NCBI GenBank assembly: GCA_028285495.1
Contig: JANQPB010000014.1
Location: 372,001-436,000, forward strand
Length of the DNA stretch: 64,000 bases
Direction of reading: 5' to 3'
Source: Acidimicrobiales bacterium
GTDB lineage: Bacteria; Actinomycetota; Acidimicrobiia; Acidimicrobiales; SZUA-35
Positions 1 through 7,559 of this stretch are shown here, one piece after another. A program made the position numbers and the translations under genes. The stretch's first letter is position 1. Each line of letters opens with the position of its first letter. The notes under the pieces are model-generated. The model did not search any database, was not told where the DNA came from, and saw only the letters and a list, made by a program, of their open reading frames with translations.

Positions 1-408
1 GACATGGCCCTCGATCCCGAGAAGCAGGCGGTTTTCGGACGGTTCCTCGACGTCGTGGCCGACCGGGCGAACCGGCCGGTCCTCTTCCACTGCTCGGCCG
101 GCAAGGACCGGGCCGGTTGGGCGGCGACGCTGGTCGGACTGGCCCTCGGCGTGCCCGAGGACGTGCTGCTCGATCACTACGAGGCCTCCAACATCCACCG
201 CCCCGTCGAGCAGCGGATCGCCCACTACGCCGAGCGGGGGGTCGACGTCCGCCCGCTGCGGGCGTTCCTGGCCGTCGACGCCAGCTACCAGCGGGCGGGG
301 CTGGCCGCGGTCGACGAGCGCTGGCCCAGCCGGGACGCCTACCTGGCTGACGCCCTCGGCTTCGGCCCGGACCGCATCGAGCAACTCCGAGCCGACCTGC
401 TCCACTAG
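1..408 (+). CDS. Tyrosine-protein phosphatase, 3' part (cut by window edge)
   Basis: The reading frame is open at base 1, so the true start lies outside the window; the ATG at base 4 is probably internal. The visible 135 residues carry the phosphatase loop HCSAGKDRAGW (Cys nucleophile, Arg binding phosphate), the Y_phosphatase3 / DSP-like signature, followed by the helical tail of that family (YLADALGFGPDRIEQLRADLL). Complete family members are about 240-260 residues, so roughly the first half is missing. Expected role: hydrolysis of phosphotyrosine or phosphoinositide substrates in the cytoplasm; the substrate is unknown. Confidence 0.85.
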   Translation, partial: DMALDPEKQAVFGRFLDVVADRANRPVLFHCSAGKDRAGWAATLVGLALGVPEDVLLDHYEASNIHRPVEQRIAHYAERGVDVRPLRAFLAVDASYQRAGLAAVDERWPSRDAYLADALGFGPDRIEQLRADLLH

Positions 409-525
409 GCTGGCCAACACGCGCCCTCGCGGAACGGCGCAGCGTTCCCGGTTCCGCCATCACCAGCGCCCCAGCCGGGGCAGGCCCCCTGGACGGGTTC
501 ACACTCACGAGGATGTGAGAAACTG

Positions 526-855
526 ATGGCGGTATCCGAACGGCAACGCCGAGAGGTCTTCGACAAGTTCGAGGAGGTCTTCGGCACCGAGACGGCAGAC
601 GTGGTCATGCAGATGTTCCCCCGGGTCAGCAACGACGAACTGGCAACCCGAAGCGACGTCATGGCCACGGCGAGCCTCCTGCGAGGCGAGATGGCGGAGT
701 TGCGGGGCGAGATGACCGAGCTCCGGGCTGAGCTCAAGGGCGAGATGGCGGAACTGCGGGCGGAGGTCCGCACCGAGATCGCCGGCCTGCAGCGCTGGGG
801 CGCGGCGACCGTCGCCGCCAACGCCGTCGCCGTCGTCACCGCCCTCGTGGTGTAG
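526..855 (+). CDS. Small coiled-coil protein with C-terminal membrane helix
   Basis: 109 residues. Residues about 45-90 are an amphipathic heptad repeat in which the block RGEMAELRGEMTELRAELKG is nearly duplicated; a hydrophobic Ala/Val helix (AATVAANAVAVVTALVV) closes the protein. This is the layout of DUF1640/CCDC90-like coiled-coil proteins: soluble rod plus a C-terminal anchor. A purine-rich SD-like stretch (gagga) precedes the ATG. No enzymatic motif. It is a plausible oligomeric membrane-attached scaffold; the function is unknown. Confidence 0.7.
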   Translation: MAVSERQRREVFDKFEEVFGTETADVVMQMFPRVSNDELATRSDVMATASLLRGEMAELRGEMTELRAELKGEMAELRAEVRTEIAGLQRWGAATVAANAVAVVTALVV

Positions 856-873
856 GCAATTCGCCGGTCCGGG

Positions 874-1821
874 TCACCCCCGGGCGACGACCACCTCGGC
901 GCCGGGCTCCTCAGGCTCGTCGTCGACCATCTCGGCCGGGAAGCCGGGGGCCCGGATGTCGAGCCCGGTCGCATCCTCCAGGCGCCTGATGATGTTGGGC
1001 GACAGCTCCCGGGGCCCGTAGCGCTCGATCCCGTCGTCGAAGGTCTCGACGAGCAACGGCGACAGCTCCAGCGGCACCCCGTGCTCGTCGGCCAGGGCCT
1101 GGAACAGCCCGACGTCCTTGGCCACGAGGTCCATCGTGAACGAGATGTCCCGCGACCCATTGAGGATCACCTGGCTCTCGGTCTCGTGGACGAACGAGGT
1201 CCCGGACGAGATCCGGATCGCCTCGTAGGTGGTGGCCAGGTCCATCCCGGCGGCGGCGGCCGTGGTCAGCGCCTCGGTGCAGGCGACGAGGTTGGCGGTG
1301 GCGAGGTAGTTGGTCACCACCTTCAGCACCGAGGCCGAGCCGAGCGGCCCCGTGTGGAGGATCCGCCGGCCCATGGTCGTCAGCAGCGGCAGGACCCGCT
1401 CGAACGTGTCCCGGTCACAGCCGGCGAAGATCGAGATGTTGCCGGTGTCGGCCCGGTGGCACCCGCCGGACACCGGACAGTCGACCGCCGCGCCGCTGCG
1501 AGCCTGGACCTCCGCTCCGAGGCGGGCCACCTCACCGGAGTCGGTCGTCGACATCTCCAGCCAGATCTTCCCGGCCGTGACCTCGGGCAGCATCTCGGCC
1601 ACGACCGCGGCCGACGCCGCCGGCGATGGGAGGCAGGTCACCACCACGTCGCAGCCGGCCATCAGCTCGGCCGGCGAGCCACCGTCGTCGGCGCCGCGGG
1701 CGACGAACTCGGCCACCCGCTCCCGGTCGAGGTCGTGCACGGCGAGGTCGACCCCGTTCCGCAGCAGGCTCCCGGCCAACTTCCCGCCGACGTTTCCCAG
1801 TCCGATGAATCCGACGCGCAT
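874..1821 (-). CDS. NAD(P)-dependent beta-hydroxyacid dehydrogenase (3-hydroxyisobutyrate dehydrogenase family)
   Basis: 315 residues, normal length for the family. The N-terminus MRVGFIGLGNVGGKLAGSLL is a Rossmann GxGxxG dinucleotide site; CPVSGG at about residue 120 is the substrate-binding segment of the 3-hydroxyisobutyrate dehydrogenase/GarR group. In KVVTNYLA near residue 170 the Lys is the expected catalytic residue and the Asn is conserved. The substrate (hydroxyisobutyrate, tartronate semialdehyde, succinic semialdehyde) cannot be told from sequence. It is divergent from the gene-free region at 1822-2790. Confidence 0.85.
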   Translation of the reverse strand: MRVGFIGLGNVGGKLAGSLLRNGVDLAVHDLDRERVAEFVARGADDGGSPAELMAGCDVVVTCLPSPAASAAVVAEMLPEVTAGKIWLEMSTTDSGEVARLGAEVQARSGAAVDCPVSGGCHRADTGNISIFAGCDRDTFERVLPLLTTMGRRILHTGPLGSASVLKVVTNYLATANLVACTEALTTAAAAGMDLATTYEAIRISSGTSFVHETESQVILNGSRDISFTMDLVAKDVGLFQALADEHGVPLELSPLLVETFDDGIERYGPRELSPNIIRRLEDATGLDIRAPGFPAEMVDDEPEEPGAEVVVARG

Positions 1822-1911
1822 CGGGACAAGGTAGTGCCGGCCGACGCGCGGTCACCTCCGGGGCCCGTCCCCCGACCTCCGAGCCCTGGCCAGAGGCGAG
1901 GAGAAAAAGAG

Positions 1912-1963
1912 AAACACCCTCCGGAGGAGTTCGGCTCTCGCCTCGCTCACCCGGAGGGTGTTT
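1912..1963. repeat. Perfect 13-bp inverted repeat
   Basis: AAACACCCTCCGG at 1912-1924 and its exact complement CCGGAGGGTGTTT at 1951-1963, separated by 26 bases. It could fold into a strong hairpin in RNA or serve as a protein-binding site. The 3' arm ends in TTT when read on the plus strand, and the mirror image holds on the other strand. It lies 90 bases upstream of the start of the minus-strand dehydrogenase gene, so it is not that gene's terminator. Confidence 0.65.
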
Positions 1964-1997
1964 GGAGTTGGTTCGGAGATCCACCAGTACCGGACGT

Positions 1998-2009
1998 GAT
2001 AGCGCTATC
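1998..2009. promoter_or_regulatory. Palindrome resembling a LacI-family operator
   Basis: GATAGCGCTATC is a perfect 12-bp palindrome with a central CG, preceded by T. LacI/GalR-family operators typically have this form (for example TGATAGCGCTATCA-like sites). No LacI-type gene or sugar operon lies beside it, so the assignment rests on sequence form only. Confidence 0.3.
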
Positions 2010-2620
2010 GTCGTTCTCGATACCTTTACAAGCTGCCTGCCGGGATCGGAGCCGAAGCTCCTCTTCCGGTGGGCAGTTTCGCGTTGTGCTCCACGACGAC
2101 CGCATGCTGCCTCCGTGGGGGTTCCCAGGACCCGATTGCCTCTCGGCGTGCGATGGGGGCGGGGTCGACTCCCTCCGTCCACCGCTCGGACTTCCCGAGT
2201 ACCGCGGAACTCTTCACCTCTCGATCGACGCCTCCGAGCGGAACCAGTTGAACCACCGATACCCGACCTCACACGTCGATCGGTCCGGTGAAGGATCTCG
2301 GTCGGTCCGTCCGATCGACCATCCTCGAGCCTCCGGCTCCCCGAGTCGATCGCCAACGATCAGCCACCGCCTCGGCCTCCCGCAACACGCCGTGAGAGGC
2401 GCGTTCCGCTTGGCGTCGACAGCTTCGACCACCGGCTCACGACCCGCGGATCCATCGGACCCGACGTCGGTCTCTCGTCCGTCCGAACCGTCACCTCCCA
2501 GGTGATCGATGCGATCGGTGTGGGTGTCGGTGACTCGTCCGTTCGTCGGAGTCAACCGAGTGACCAGCATCCTGCTCCTGGTCGGCGAGGGGGTCAAGAG
2601 CTTTTTCGCAATCCTCAGGG

Positions 2621-2682
2621 TTGCCCCCAGGATTTCTTCGTTGTCCCCAAGTTGAGCGGGCGCTGTCCACCAGTTGTCCACC
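2621..2682. other. Cluster of four DnaA-box-like nonamers
   Basis: In the same orientation within 62 bp: TTGCCCCCA (2621-2629), TTGTCCCCA (2641-2649), CTGTCCACC (2663-2671) and TTGTCCACC (2674-2682). The actinobacterial DnaA box is TTGTCCACA; two of these differ from it by one base and two by two. No dnaA, dnaN, rpmH or parAB gene is nearby, so this may be a DnaA-titration or regulatory cluster, a minor origin-like element, or chance. Confidence 0.35.
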
Positions 2683-2790
2683 ATCCACCCACAAGACGAT
2701 GAGGTGGGCTATGGGCGCCCTCGGGCGCCGGACCCGGTCGACCGATCCGTCCGCTCGCCCGCCCCGCCACCGTCCAACTAGGTTCAGGTC

Positions 2791-3903
2791 ATGATCGTCG
2801 ACTCCCTGATCATCCCCCGTGACGACTTCGAGGCCGGCACCGGTTGGTTGCTGAGGCCCGAAGGGGCGTGCCGGGGTGACCACTGCATCCCGCTCGTCGA
2901 CCCACCCGAGGGTGACACGGTCGACGTGGCGGCGATGGCGAGCCAGATGAACCTGCCCCTCGTCGCCGACGAGCGACATGCCGTGTGGGCCGTCGGCCCC
3001 GCCTCGGTCGGCGGCCGGGCTCTCGTCGGGGCCGAGGCCCCCGACGTCACCCTTCCCGATCTCGACGGCAACCCGTTCACCCTCTCGTCGCTGCGGGGCC
3101 AGAAGGTCCTGCTCGTGGCCTGGAGCCCCTATTGAGGCTGCTCGGCCGACCTGCCCGTGTGGCAGGCCTTCCGGGATCAGGTGAAGGGCGAGGGGCTCGA
3201 GGTGGTCACGGTCGCCCTGGAGACGGCGGGGGCCGACGCCTGTCGCCCGTTCATCGAGGCCGCCCACCCGCAGCACCCGTCGCTGATCGACCGCCACCAC
3301 AAGACCGCCGAGCTGTTCGGGTTCGTCAACATCCCCAATGCGGTCTGGATCGACGAGGACGGGATCATCGTCCGTCCGGCCGAGCCGGCACCGGCCCCGG
3401 CGTCGATCGAGCGGCCGTCCGGCTCCGCCCTGGCCGGCTTCGAGCCGCCCCAACGGCTGCTCGAGATCCTGGGCGAGGCGTCCAAGATCCAGACCTCGCC
3501 GGCCGAGTACGAGCGGGCGCTCCGGGACTGGGTGGCCAACGGTTCGATGAGCCGGTTCGTGCTGTCACCCGAGGAGGTCGTGCATCGCAGCCAGCGCCGT
3601 GACCGCAACGGCGCGCTCGGCCAGGCCCACTTCGAGCTGGCCGCCCACCTGGAGACGATCGGCCATCACGACGACGCCGTCGACCACTACCGCCAGGCCC
3701 ACCGCCTGATGCCGACCAACTTCGCCTACAAGCGGCAGGCCTGGTCGCTCGAGCCGAGCGGCGGTGACCTCGCCGGACCGGTCGCTCGCTTCTGGCAGGG
3801 ACCGCTCGACGGCGAGGAGGCCGACTGGCCCTACGAGGGCGACTGGCTGACCGACGTGAGGGCCATGGGGGCCGAGCACTACTACCCCGAGTGGCGGCCC
3901 TGA
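2791..3903 (+). CDS. Thioredoxin-fold (ResA/TlpA-like) selenoprotein with C-terminal TPR-like region
   Basis: Two open frames (2791-3135 and 3157-3903) are in the same phase and separated only by TGA at 3133-3135; read through they give 370 residues. The join reads W111-S-P-Y-U115-G-C117-SADLPVWQ: the redox motif of a ResA-like domain, where homologues have Cys or Sec at the TGA position (the WAxxUGC type). A hairpin after the TGA fits a bacterial SECIS. The preceding segment APDVTLPDLDGNPFTLSSLRG and the following FGFVNIPNAVWIDEDG (cis-Pro loop) complete a redoxin fold. The N-terminus has an extra Cys pair (C27, C32); residues about 275-325 look like a TPR pair. No signal peptide. A -10-like TAGGTT ends 6 bases before the ATG, suggesting a leaderless mRNA. 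The alternative, a nonsense mutation, is less likely because both halves are intact. The host must have SelA/B/C/D elsewhere. Confidence 0.85.
3133..3168 (+). promoter_or_regulatory. UGA selenocysteine codon with bSECIS-like hairpin
   Basis: The TGA at 3133-3135 is followed by a hairpin: CTGCC (3151-3155), loop CGTGT (3156-3160), GGCAG (3161-3165), with GGC (3144-3146)/GCC (3166-3168) pairing below a 4-nt bulge. The second loop base is G, about 21 nt after the UGA. The bacterial SECIS model requires a G among the first two loop bases and an apical loop roughly 16-37 nt after the UGA; both are met. Confidence 0.7.
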
Positions 3904-4088
3904 TGACGCGACGGTGACACCGCCGTCAGCCGTTCGGCTCGACCACGTGGGTCGTCCTACCCAGTGACGGCTGTCACCCCTGGGTGAAAAACCCCAGCAG
4001 GTCGCCATGGGGCCGACAGGTCCCGGCTAGTATGTCGATTCGGTGACAAGCGATGGCTCCAGAGCGGTGGAGCCAGGAGGCACATCCC

Positions 4089-5252
4089 ATGTCCCCGACT
4101 CGAACGGCTCACGGGCGCCAGCGCTGGCGCGCCCCCCTTGCGGCACTGGTTGCCGTGATCGCCATCGCCGCCACGGCGGTGGCCACGCCGGCCGCCGAGG
4201 CGGCCTCCGGCTCGATCCGGGGCTGGGCCGCCTACGACAACCGCGGCGTCGCCGGCGTCACCGTCGACCTGTTCCGGGCCAACGCCGACGGCAGCAGGGG
4301 CGCCTTCCTCCGTGACACGAGGACCGATGGCGGTGGCGGATACGGCTTCCGCGTCGACGACGGCTGCTACGTCATCACGATGATCGCACCGGCCGGCAAC
4401 ACGTTCATCAACGGGAGCCGCTGGCACCAGGAGCCGGTATGCGTCACGAACGGCCGGGCCGAGCACAACGTCGACGGCATCCTCGCCAGCGGTGGCGGTG
4501 GCGGTGGCGGTGGCGGTGGCGGTGGCGGTGGCGGTGGCGGTGGCAACAATCCGCCGCCCGAGCCCGAGCCCGAGAACTGCAACACCCCGATCTGGAACCT
4601 CGAGCTCGAGGACCACTTCAACCAGAACGGCCGCTCGCTCGGCGACGCCTGGCAGGCGTACCGCAGCGCCGGCAACGCCGGCTACGGGCTGCGACGCCCG
4701 TCGGCCATCTCGATCTGGGGTGGCTCGCTCAACATCAAGGCCTCGATGGCCAACGGCGCCCTGGTCTCCGGGGGAATGGCACACGAGCTGTCGCAGACCT
4801 ACGGCCGCTACGAGTTCCGGGTCCGCACCGACCAGGACTGGTCCTCGGCCACCAGCGGGGTGGTGCTCACCTGGCCGAAATCCAACGTCCATCCCCGCGA
4901 CGGCGAGAACAACATCTACGAGACGCTGTCGACGCCGGCGGATCGCCACGAGTTCTACAGCTTCATCCACGAGCCGTTCGGCACCGTGCACGACCAGGAC
5001 TACACGGTCCACCGGGTCAGCGCGAACCAGTGGCACACCATGGAGATGGAGTGGCTGCCAGACCGGATCGTGCTCCGCCGCGACGGGCGGACGGTCAAGA
5101 CGATCTGGGAGACCAGCGAGGACCTGATCCCCGACAACCCACACTTCCTGGCCATCCAGCTCGACGCCTGGAAGCACTCGCTGCAGTCACCGGTGTGGAT
5201 GCAGGTCGACTACGTGAAGGTCTGGAGCTACGGGGGCATGCGCTCCTGCTGA
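4089..5252 (+). CDS. Secreted glycoside hydrolase family 16-like protein
   Basis: 387 residues from the ATG at 4089, chosen because AGGAGG lies 8 bases upstream; an earlier in-frame ATG at 4053 lacks an SD. There is an Arg-rich n-region, a hydrophobic helix and an AEAAS cleavage site, then a small beta domain (about 37-130, SIRGWAAYDNRGVAGVTVDL, Cna-B/CarbD-like), an 18-Gly linker, a PEPEPE hinge, and a C-terminal GH16-type jelly roll (ELEDHFNQNG ... YGRYEFRVRT ... WHTMEMEWLPDRI ... VDYVKVW). The GH16 catalytic motif ExDxxE appears as E273-N-N-I-Y-E278: both acidic catalytic residues are kept but the middle Asp is Asn. Expected to act on beta-1,3/1,4-glucans or similar polysaccharides outside the cell; activity could be altered. 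Confidence 0.8.
   Translation: MSPTRTAHGRQRWRAPLAALVAVIAIAATAVATPAAEAASGSIRGWAAYDNRGVAGVTVDLFRANADGSRGAFLRDTRTDGGGGYGFRVDDGCYVITMIAPAGNTFINGSRWHQEPVCVTNGRAEHNVDGILASGGGGGGGGGGGGGGGGGGNNPPPEPEPENCNTPIWNLELEDHFNQNGRSLGDAWQAYRSAGNAGYGLRRPSAISIWGGSLNIKASMANGALVSGGMAHELSQTYGRYEFRVRTDQDWSSATSGVVLTWPKSNVHPRDGENNIYETLSTPADRHEFYSFIHEPFGTVHDQDYTVHRVSANQWHTMEMEWLPDRIVLRRDGRTVKTIWETSEDLIPDNPHFLAIQLDAWKHSLQSPVWMQVDYVKVWSYGGMRSC
4491..4544 (+). repeat. (GGTGGC)9 hexanucleotide repeat
   Basis: Nine perfect copies encode an 18-glycine linker between the N-terminal beta domain and the GH16 domain. Because the unit is six bases, slippage would change linker length without breaking the frame. Confidence 0.95.
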
Positions 5253-5291
5253 TCGGGCCGGTCGGGGGTCTGACCGGGCGACCGGCGCCGT

Positions 5292-5318
5292 CTCCACGAT
5301 CTCTCCAGATTCGCTCCA
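5292..5318 (+). promoter_or_regulatory. Three CTCCA half-sites at 11-bp spacing
   Basis: CTCCA occurs at 5292-5296, 5303-5307 and 5314-5318, exactly 11 bp apart, upstream of the PIG-L/AzlCD operon. Direct repeats with one-helical-turn spacing are typical of OmpR/PhoB-family response-regulator sites. Which regulator binds is unknown. Confidence 0.35.
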
Positions 5319-5378
5319 AGCTCTGACGGGGCTCCGAATCGTACGTTCATCGAAGAACGAACGACCAGGAGTCCCGCC

Positions 5379-6317
5379 ATGAGCACCACGAACCTCGACT
5401 CGGCCGCCCCGAGCGCCATCCCGGCCCCGACCACCAACATCCGGGTCGGCAACACGCCGATGGCGCTGCATCGCCCGATCCCCCGCCGCCTGCTCGGGGT
5501 CTGGGCCCACCCGGACGACGAGGCCTACCTGTCGGCCGGTCTGATGGCCAGGGTCGTCGCCGCCGGCGGCCGGGTCACCGTGCTCACGGCCACCCGCGGC
5601 GAGAAGGGCACCGACGACCCCGACCGGTTCGACGCCGATACCTTCGGCGCCGAGCGGGAGGACGAGCTGCGGGCCAGCCTCGCCGTGCTCGGCGTCACCG
5701 ACGTGCGGCTCCTCGGCCGCCGCGACGGCGAGTGCGACCTCGGCGGGGATGCGCCGATGGTCGACGTCATCGCCGCGGCCATGGACGAGCTCGATCCGGA
5801 CACCATCGTCACCTTCGGCCCGGACGGGATGACCAACCACGCCGACCACCGGGCCGTCTGCCGCTGGACGACCGAGGCCTGGACCCGTCGTTGGCACGGC
5901 GACCCGGCCACGATCGTCGGCGGACCGGCCTCGGCCGGCGACCTGCTGTACGCCACGGTGACCAACGAGTTCGCCGCCCGGAACCGCGAGCTGCACGACC
6001 GGCTCGGCATCTTCGGCGACTTCGGCGACGGGCAGCCCCGCTCGGTGACCCGCGACCGGGTGGCCCTCGGTTGCGCACTGAGCGAGCACGAGCTCGACCG
6101 CAAGCGGGCCGCCCTGGCCGAGCACGCCAGCCAGACAACCGGTCTGGCCGAGGTGATGGGCGAGCAGGTCTACCGGACCTGGTACCGGGAGGAGACGTTC
6201 CGCCGCCCGACCGCCACCGAGCTGGCCAGGGCCGCGGCGCCGGCCACGACGGCCGACCCGACCGCCGTCACGCCCCCGGCCAAGCCGGCGGCACCGATGC
6301 TGGAGCTGGCGGCATGA
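5379..6317 (+). CDS. PIG-L (LmbE-like) family deacetylase
   Basis: 312 residues with SD (ccaggag) 10 bases upstream. The zinc-binding AHPDDEAY motif is at residues 43-50 and the distal His motif (NHADHRAV) is near residue 150. PIG-L enzymes de-N-acetylate GlcNAc-type sugars; actinobacterial paralogues act in mycothiol biosynthesis (MshB) and conjugate hydrolysis (Mca). This one has an atypical ~30-residue N-terminal extension and an Ala/Pro-rich tail, so it is neither clearly MshB nor Mca. Its TGA overlaps the start of azlC (ATGA), so the three genes 5379-7494 are translationally coupled. Confidence 0.88.
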   Translation: MSTTNLDSAAPSAIPAPTTNIRVGNTPMALHRPIPRRLLGVWAHPDDEAYLSAGLMARVVAAGGRVTVLTATRGEKGTDDPDRFDADTFGAEREDELRASLAVLGVTDVRLLGRRDGECDLGGDAPMVDVIAAAMDELDPDTIVTFGPDGMTNHADHRAVCRWTTEAWTRRWHGDPATIVGGPASAGDLLYATVTNEFAARNRELHDRLGIFGDFGDGQPRSVTRDRVALGCALSEHELDRKRAALAEHASQTTGLAEVMGEQVYRTWYREETFRRPTATELARAAAPATTADPTAVTPPAKPAAPMLELAA

Positions 6318-7174
6318 CCGGCGCGCTGACCCCCGCCACCGGTGCCGGGCCGGCCTCGGTCACCTCCGCCGCCGCAGCCCCCACCACCGATGCGGTGGCG
6401 ACCGGCGACACCGCGCTCGACCCGGCCGTCGCCCCGACGGCCGACGCCACCGATCGTCGACGCCTGTCGACCGCAGCCCGCGAGGGCCTGCGTGACATCA
6501 CGTCGATGGTGGTCGGCGTCGCCCCGTTCGGCCTCGCCATCGGCGCGACCATGGCCACGACCGAGGTCCCGCCGGCCGCCGGCCTGTTCTCGGCGGTCGC
6601 CATCCTCGCCGGGGCCGCCCAGCTGCTGACGATCACCATGCTCGACGACGGCGCGGCGCCGCTGGTCATCGTGATCTCGGCCCTCATCGTGAACGCCAGG
6701 ATCCTGCTCTACAGCGCCTCGCTGGCCCCGTGGTTCCGGGACGAACCGCTGCGGCGCCGGCTGCTGCTGGCCATCCCGGTCATCGATCAGATGCACTTCA
6801 CGTGTGTGCCCCGCTTCCAGCAGCGCGACCTTGACCGGAACGAGCGGGCGGCGTACTACGGCGCCGCCGGTGCGTTCCTCATCCTCGGGTTCCTGTCGAC
6901 CCAGGTCCTGGCCCTGGTGGCCGGGGCCAGGCTGCCCGAGTGGACCGGGATCGGGGTGGCGGCTCCGCTTGCCCTGACCGGTCTGCTGGCCAAGGCCACC
7001 ACCGACCGCACCGCCACCAGGGTGGCCATCGTGGCCGGCATGGTCGCCATCGTCGGCGCCGGCCTCCCGTTCCAGAGCTCGATCCTCGTGGCCATCGCCG
7101 CCGGCATCGCCGCCGGAACGATGCCAACCCGTCCCCGCACCCGCACCCGCAGCGACGAGGAGGTCGCATCATGA
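6314..7174 (+). CDS. azlC: AzlC family branched-chain amino acid export permease, large subunit
   Basis: 286 residues from the ATG at 6314 that overlaps the upstream stop. After a ~50-residue low-complexity Ala/Thr N-terminus comes the AzlC core: GLRDITSMVVGVAPFGLAIG, AAQLLTITMLDDGAAPLVIV, NARILLYSASLAPWF and QMHFTCVPRF, with about seven membrane helices. AzlC works with AzlD, encoded immediately downstream, as a two-subunit exporter of branched-chain amino acids or analogues. The tail is cytoplasmic and Arg-rich. Confidence 0.9.
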   Translation: MTGALTPATGAGPASVTSAAAAPTTDAVATGDTALDPAVAPTADATDRRRLSTAAREGLRDITSMVVGVAPFGLAIGATMATTEVPPAAGLFSAVAILAGAAQLLTITMLDDGAAPLVIVISALIVNARILLYSASLAPWFRDEPLRRRLLLAIPVIDQMHFTCVPRFQQRDLDRNERAAYYGAAGAFLILGFLSTQVLALVAGARLPEWTGIGVAAPLALTGLLAKATTDRTATRVAIVAGMVAIVGAGLPFQSSILVAIAAGIAAGTMPTRPRTRTRSDEEVAS

Positions 7175-7494
7175 CCGCATGGCTCGTCATCGTCGCCGTC
7201 GCCATCGGCACCTACGCCCTCCGGGTCTCGATGTTCCTGGTCCTCGACAGCCGCGACCTGCCGGCCTGGACCGAGCGCCCGATGGCCCTGATCGGGCCGT
7301 CTGCGGTGGCCGCCCTCGTCGCCTCGCTGGTACTCACCAGCGACGGTCGGGCGGCCCTGCCCGGGGCCCCGACCGCAGCCGCCATCGTCGTCGGGTTCCT
7401 GGCCGCCCGCCGCAGCGGCAACGTCGTCCACGCCTTCGCTGCGGGTCTCCCCGCCTTCTGGCTGCTCACCGCCATCGGCTCGATGATCGGCTGA
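7171..7494 (+). CDS. azlD: AzlD family branched-chain amino acid transport protein, small subunit
   Basis: 107 residues; the ATG at 7171 overlaps the azlC stop (ATGA) and is preceded by GAGGAGG inside azlC. Three to four hydrophobic helices (WLVIVAVAIGTYALRVSMFL; AVAALVASLVL; FWLLTAIGSMIG) match AzlD. It forms the inner-membrane exporter with AzlC. Confidence 0.9.
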   Translation: MTAWLVIVAVAIGTYALRVSMFLVLDSRDLPAWTERPMALIGPSAVAALVASLVLTSDGRAALPGAPTAAAIVVGFLAARRSGNVVHAFAAGLPAFWLLTAIGSMIG

Positions 7495-7559
7495 GCCGGC
7501 GATCCGGTGGTCTGGCGGGCGGCCCGTTCCGTCGCCGGACAGCCACTACGCTCGGCGGC

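Larger units (their letters stand above)
1822..2790. other. Gene-free region with several DNA structural motifs
   Basis: Long open frames cross this stretch on both strands, but none shows family motifs, an SD or the actinobacterial codon bias of its neighbours, and base composition is visibly less GC-rich. It separates divergently transcribed genes. It holds a 13-bp inverted repeat (1912-1963), a 12-bp perfect palindrome (1998-2009) and four DnaA-box-like nonamers (2621-2682). The right end carries the presumed -10 element (TAGGTT, 2779-2784) of the selenoprotein gene. Confidence 0.6.

Noticed and set aside
2214..2684. A 156-codon minus-strand frame starting MVDNWWTAPAQLGDN in the gene-free region
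   Set aside because: Its start is formed by DnaA-box-like repeats; no SD, no family features, and Arg-rich composition like other shadows.
2791..3903. Interpreting the TGA at 3133 as a nonsense mutation or two genes
   Set aside because: Both parts are in phase, highly conserved in character and meet exactly at a redox Cys position, with a SECIS-like hairpin; selenocysteine is the simpler reading.
3904..4088. Riboswitch upstream of the GH16 gene (CTGGG-TGAAAAAC-CCCAG hairpin)
   Set aside because: A short hairpin is present, but the conserved cores of c-di-GMP, c-di-AMP or other known classes are not.
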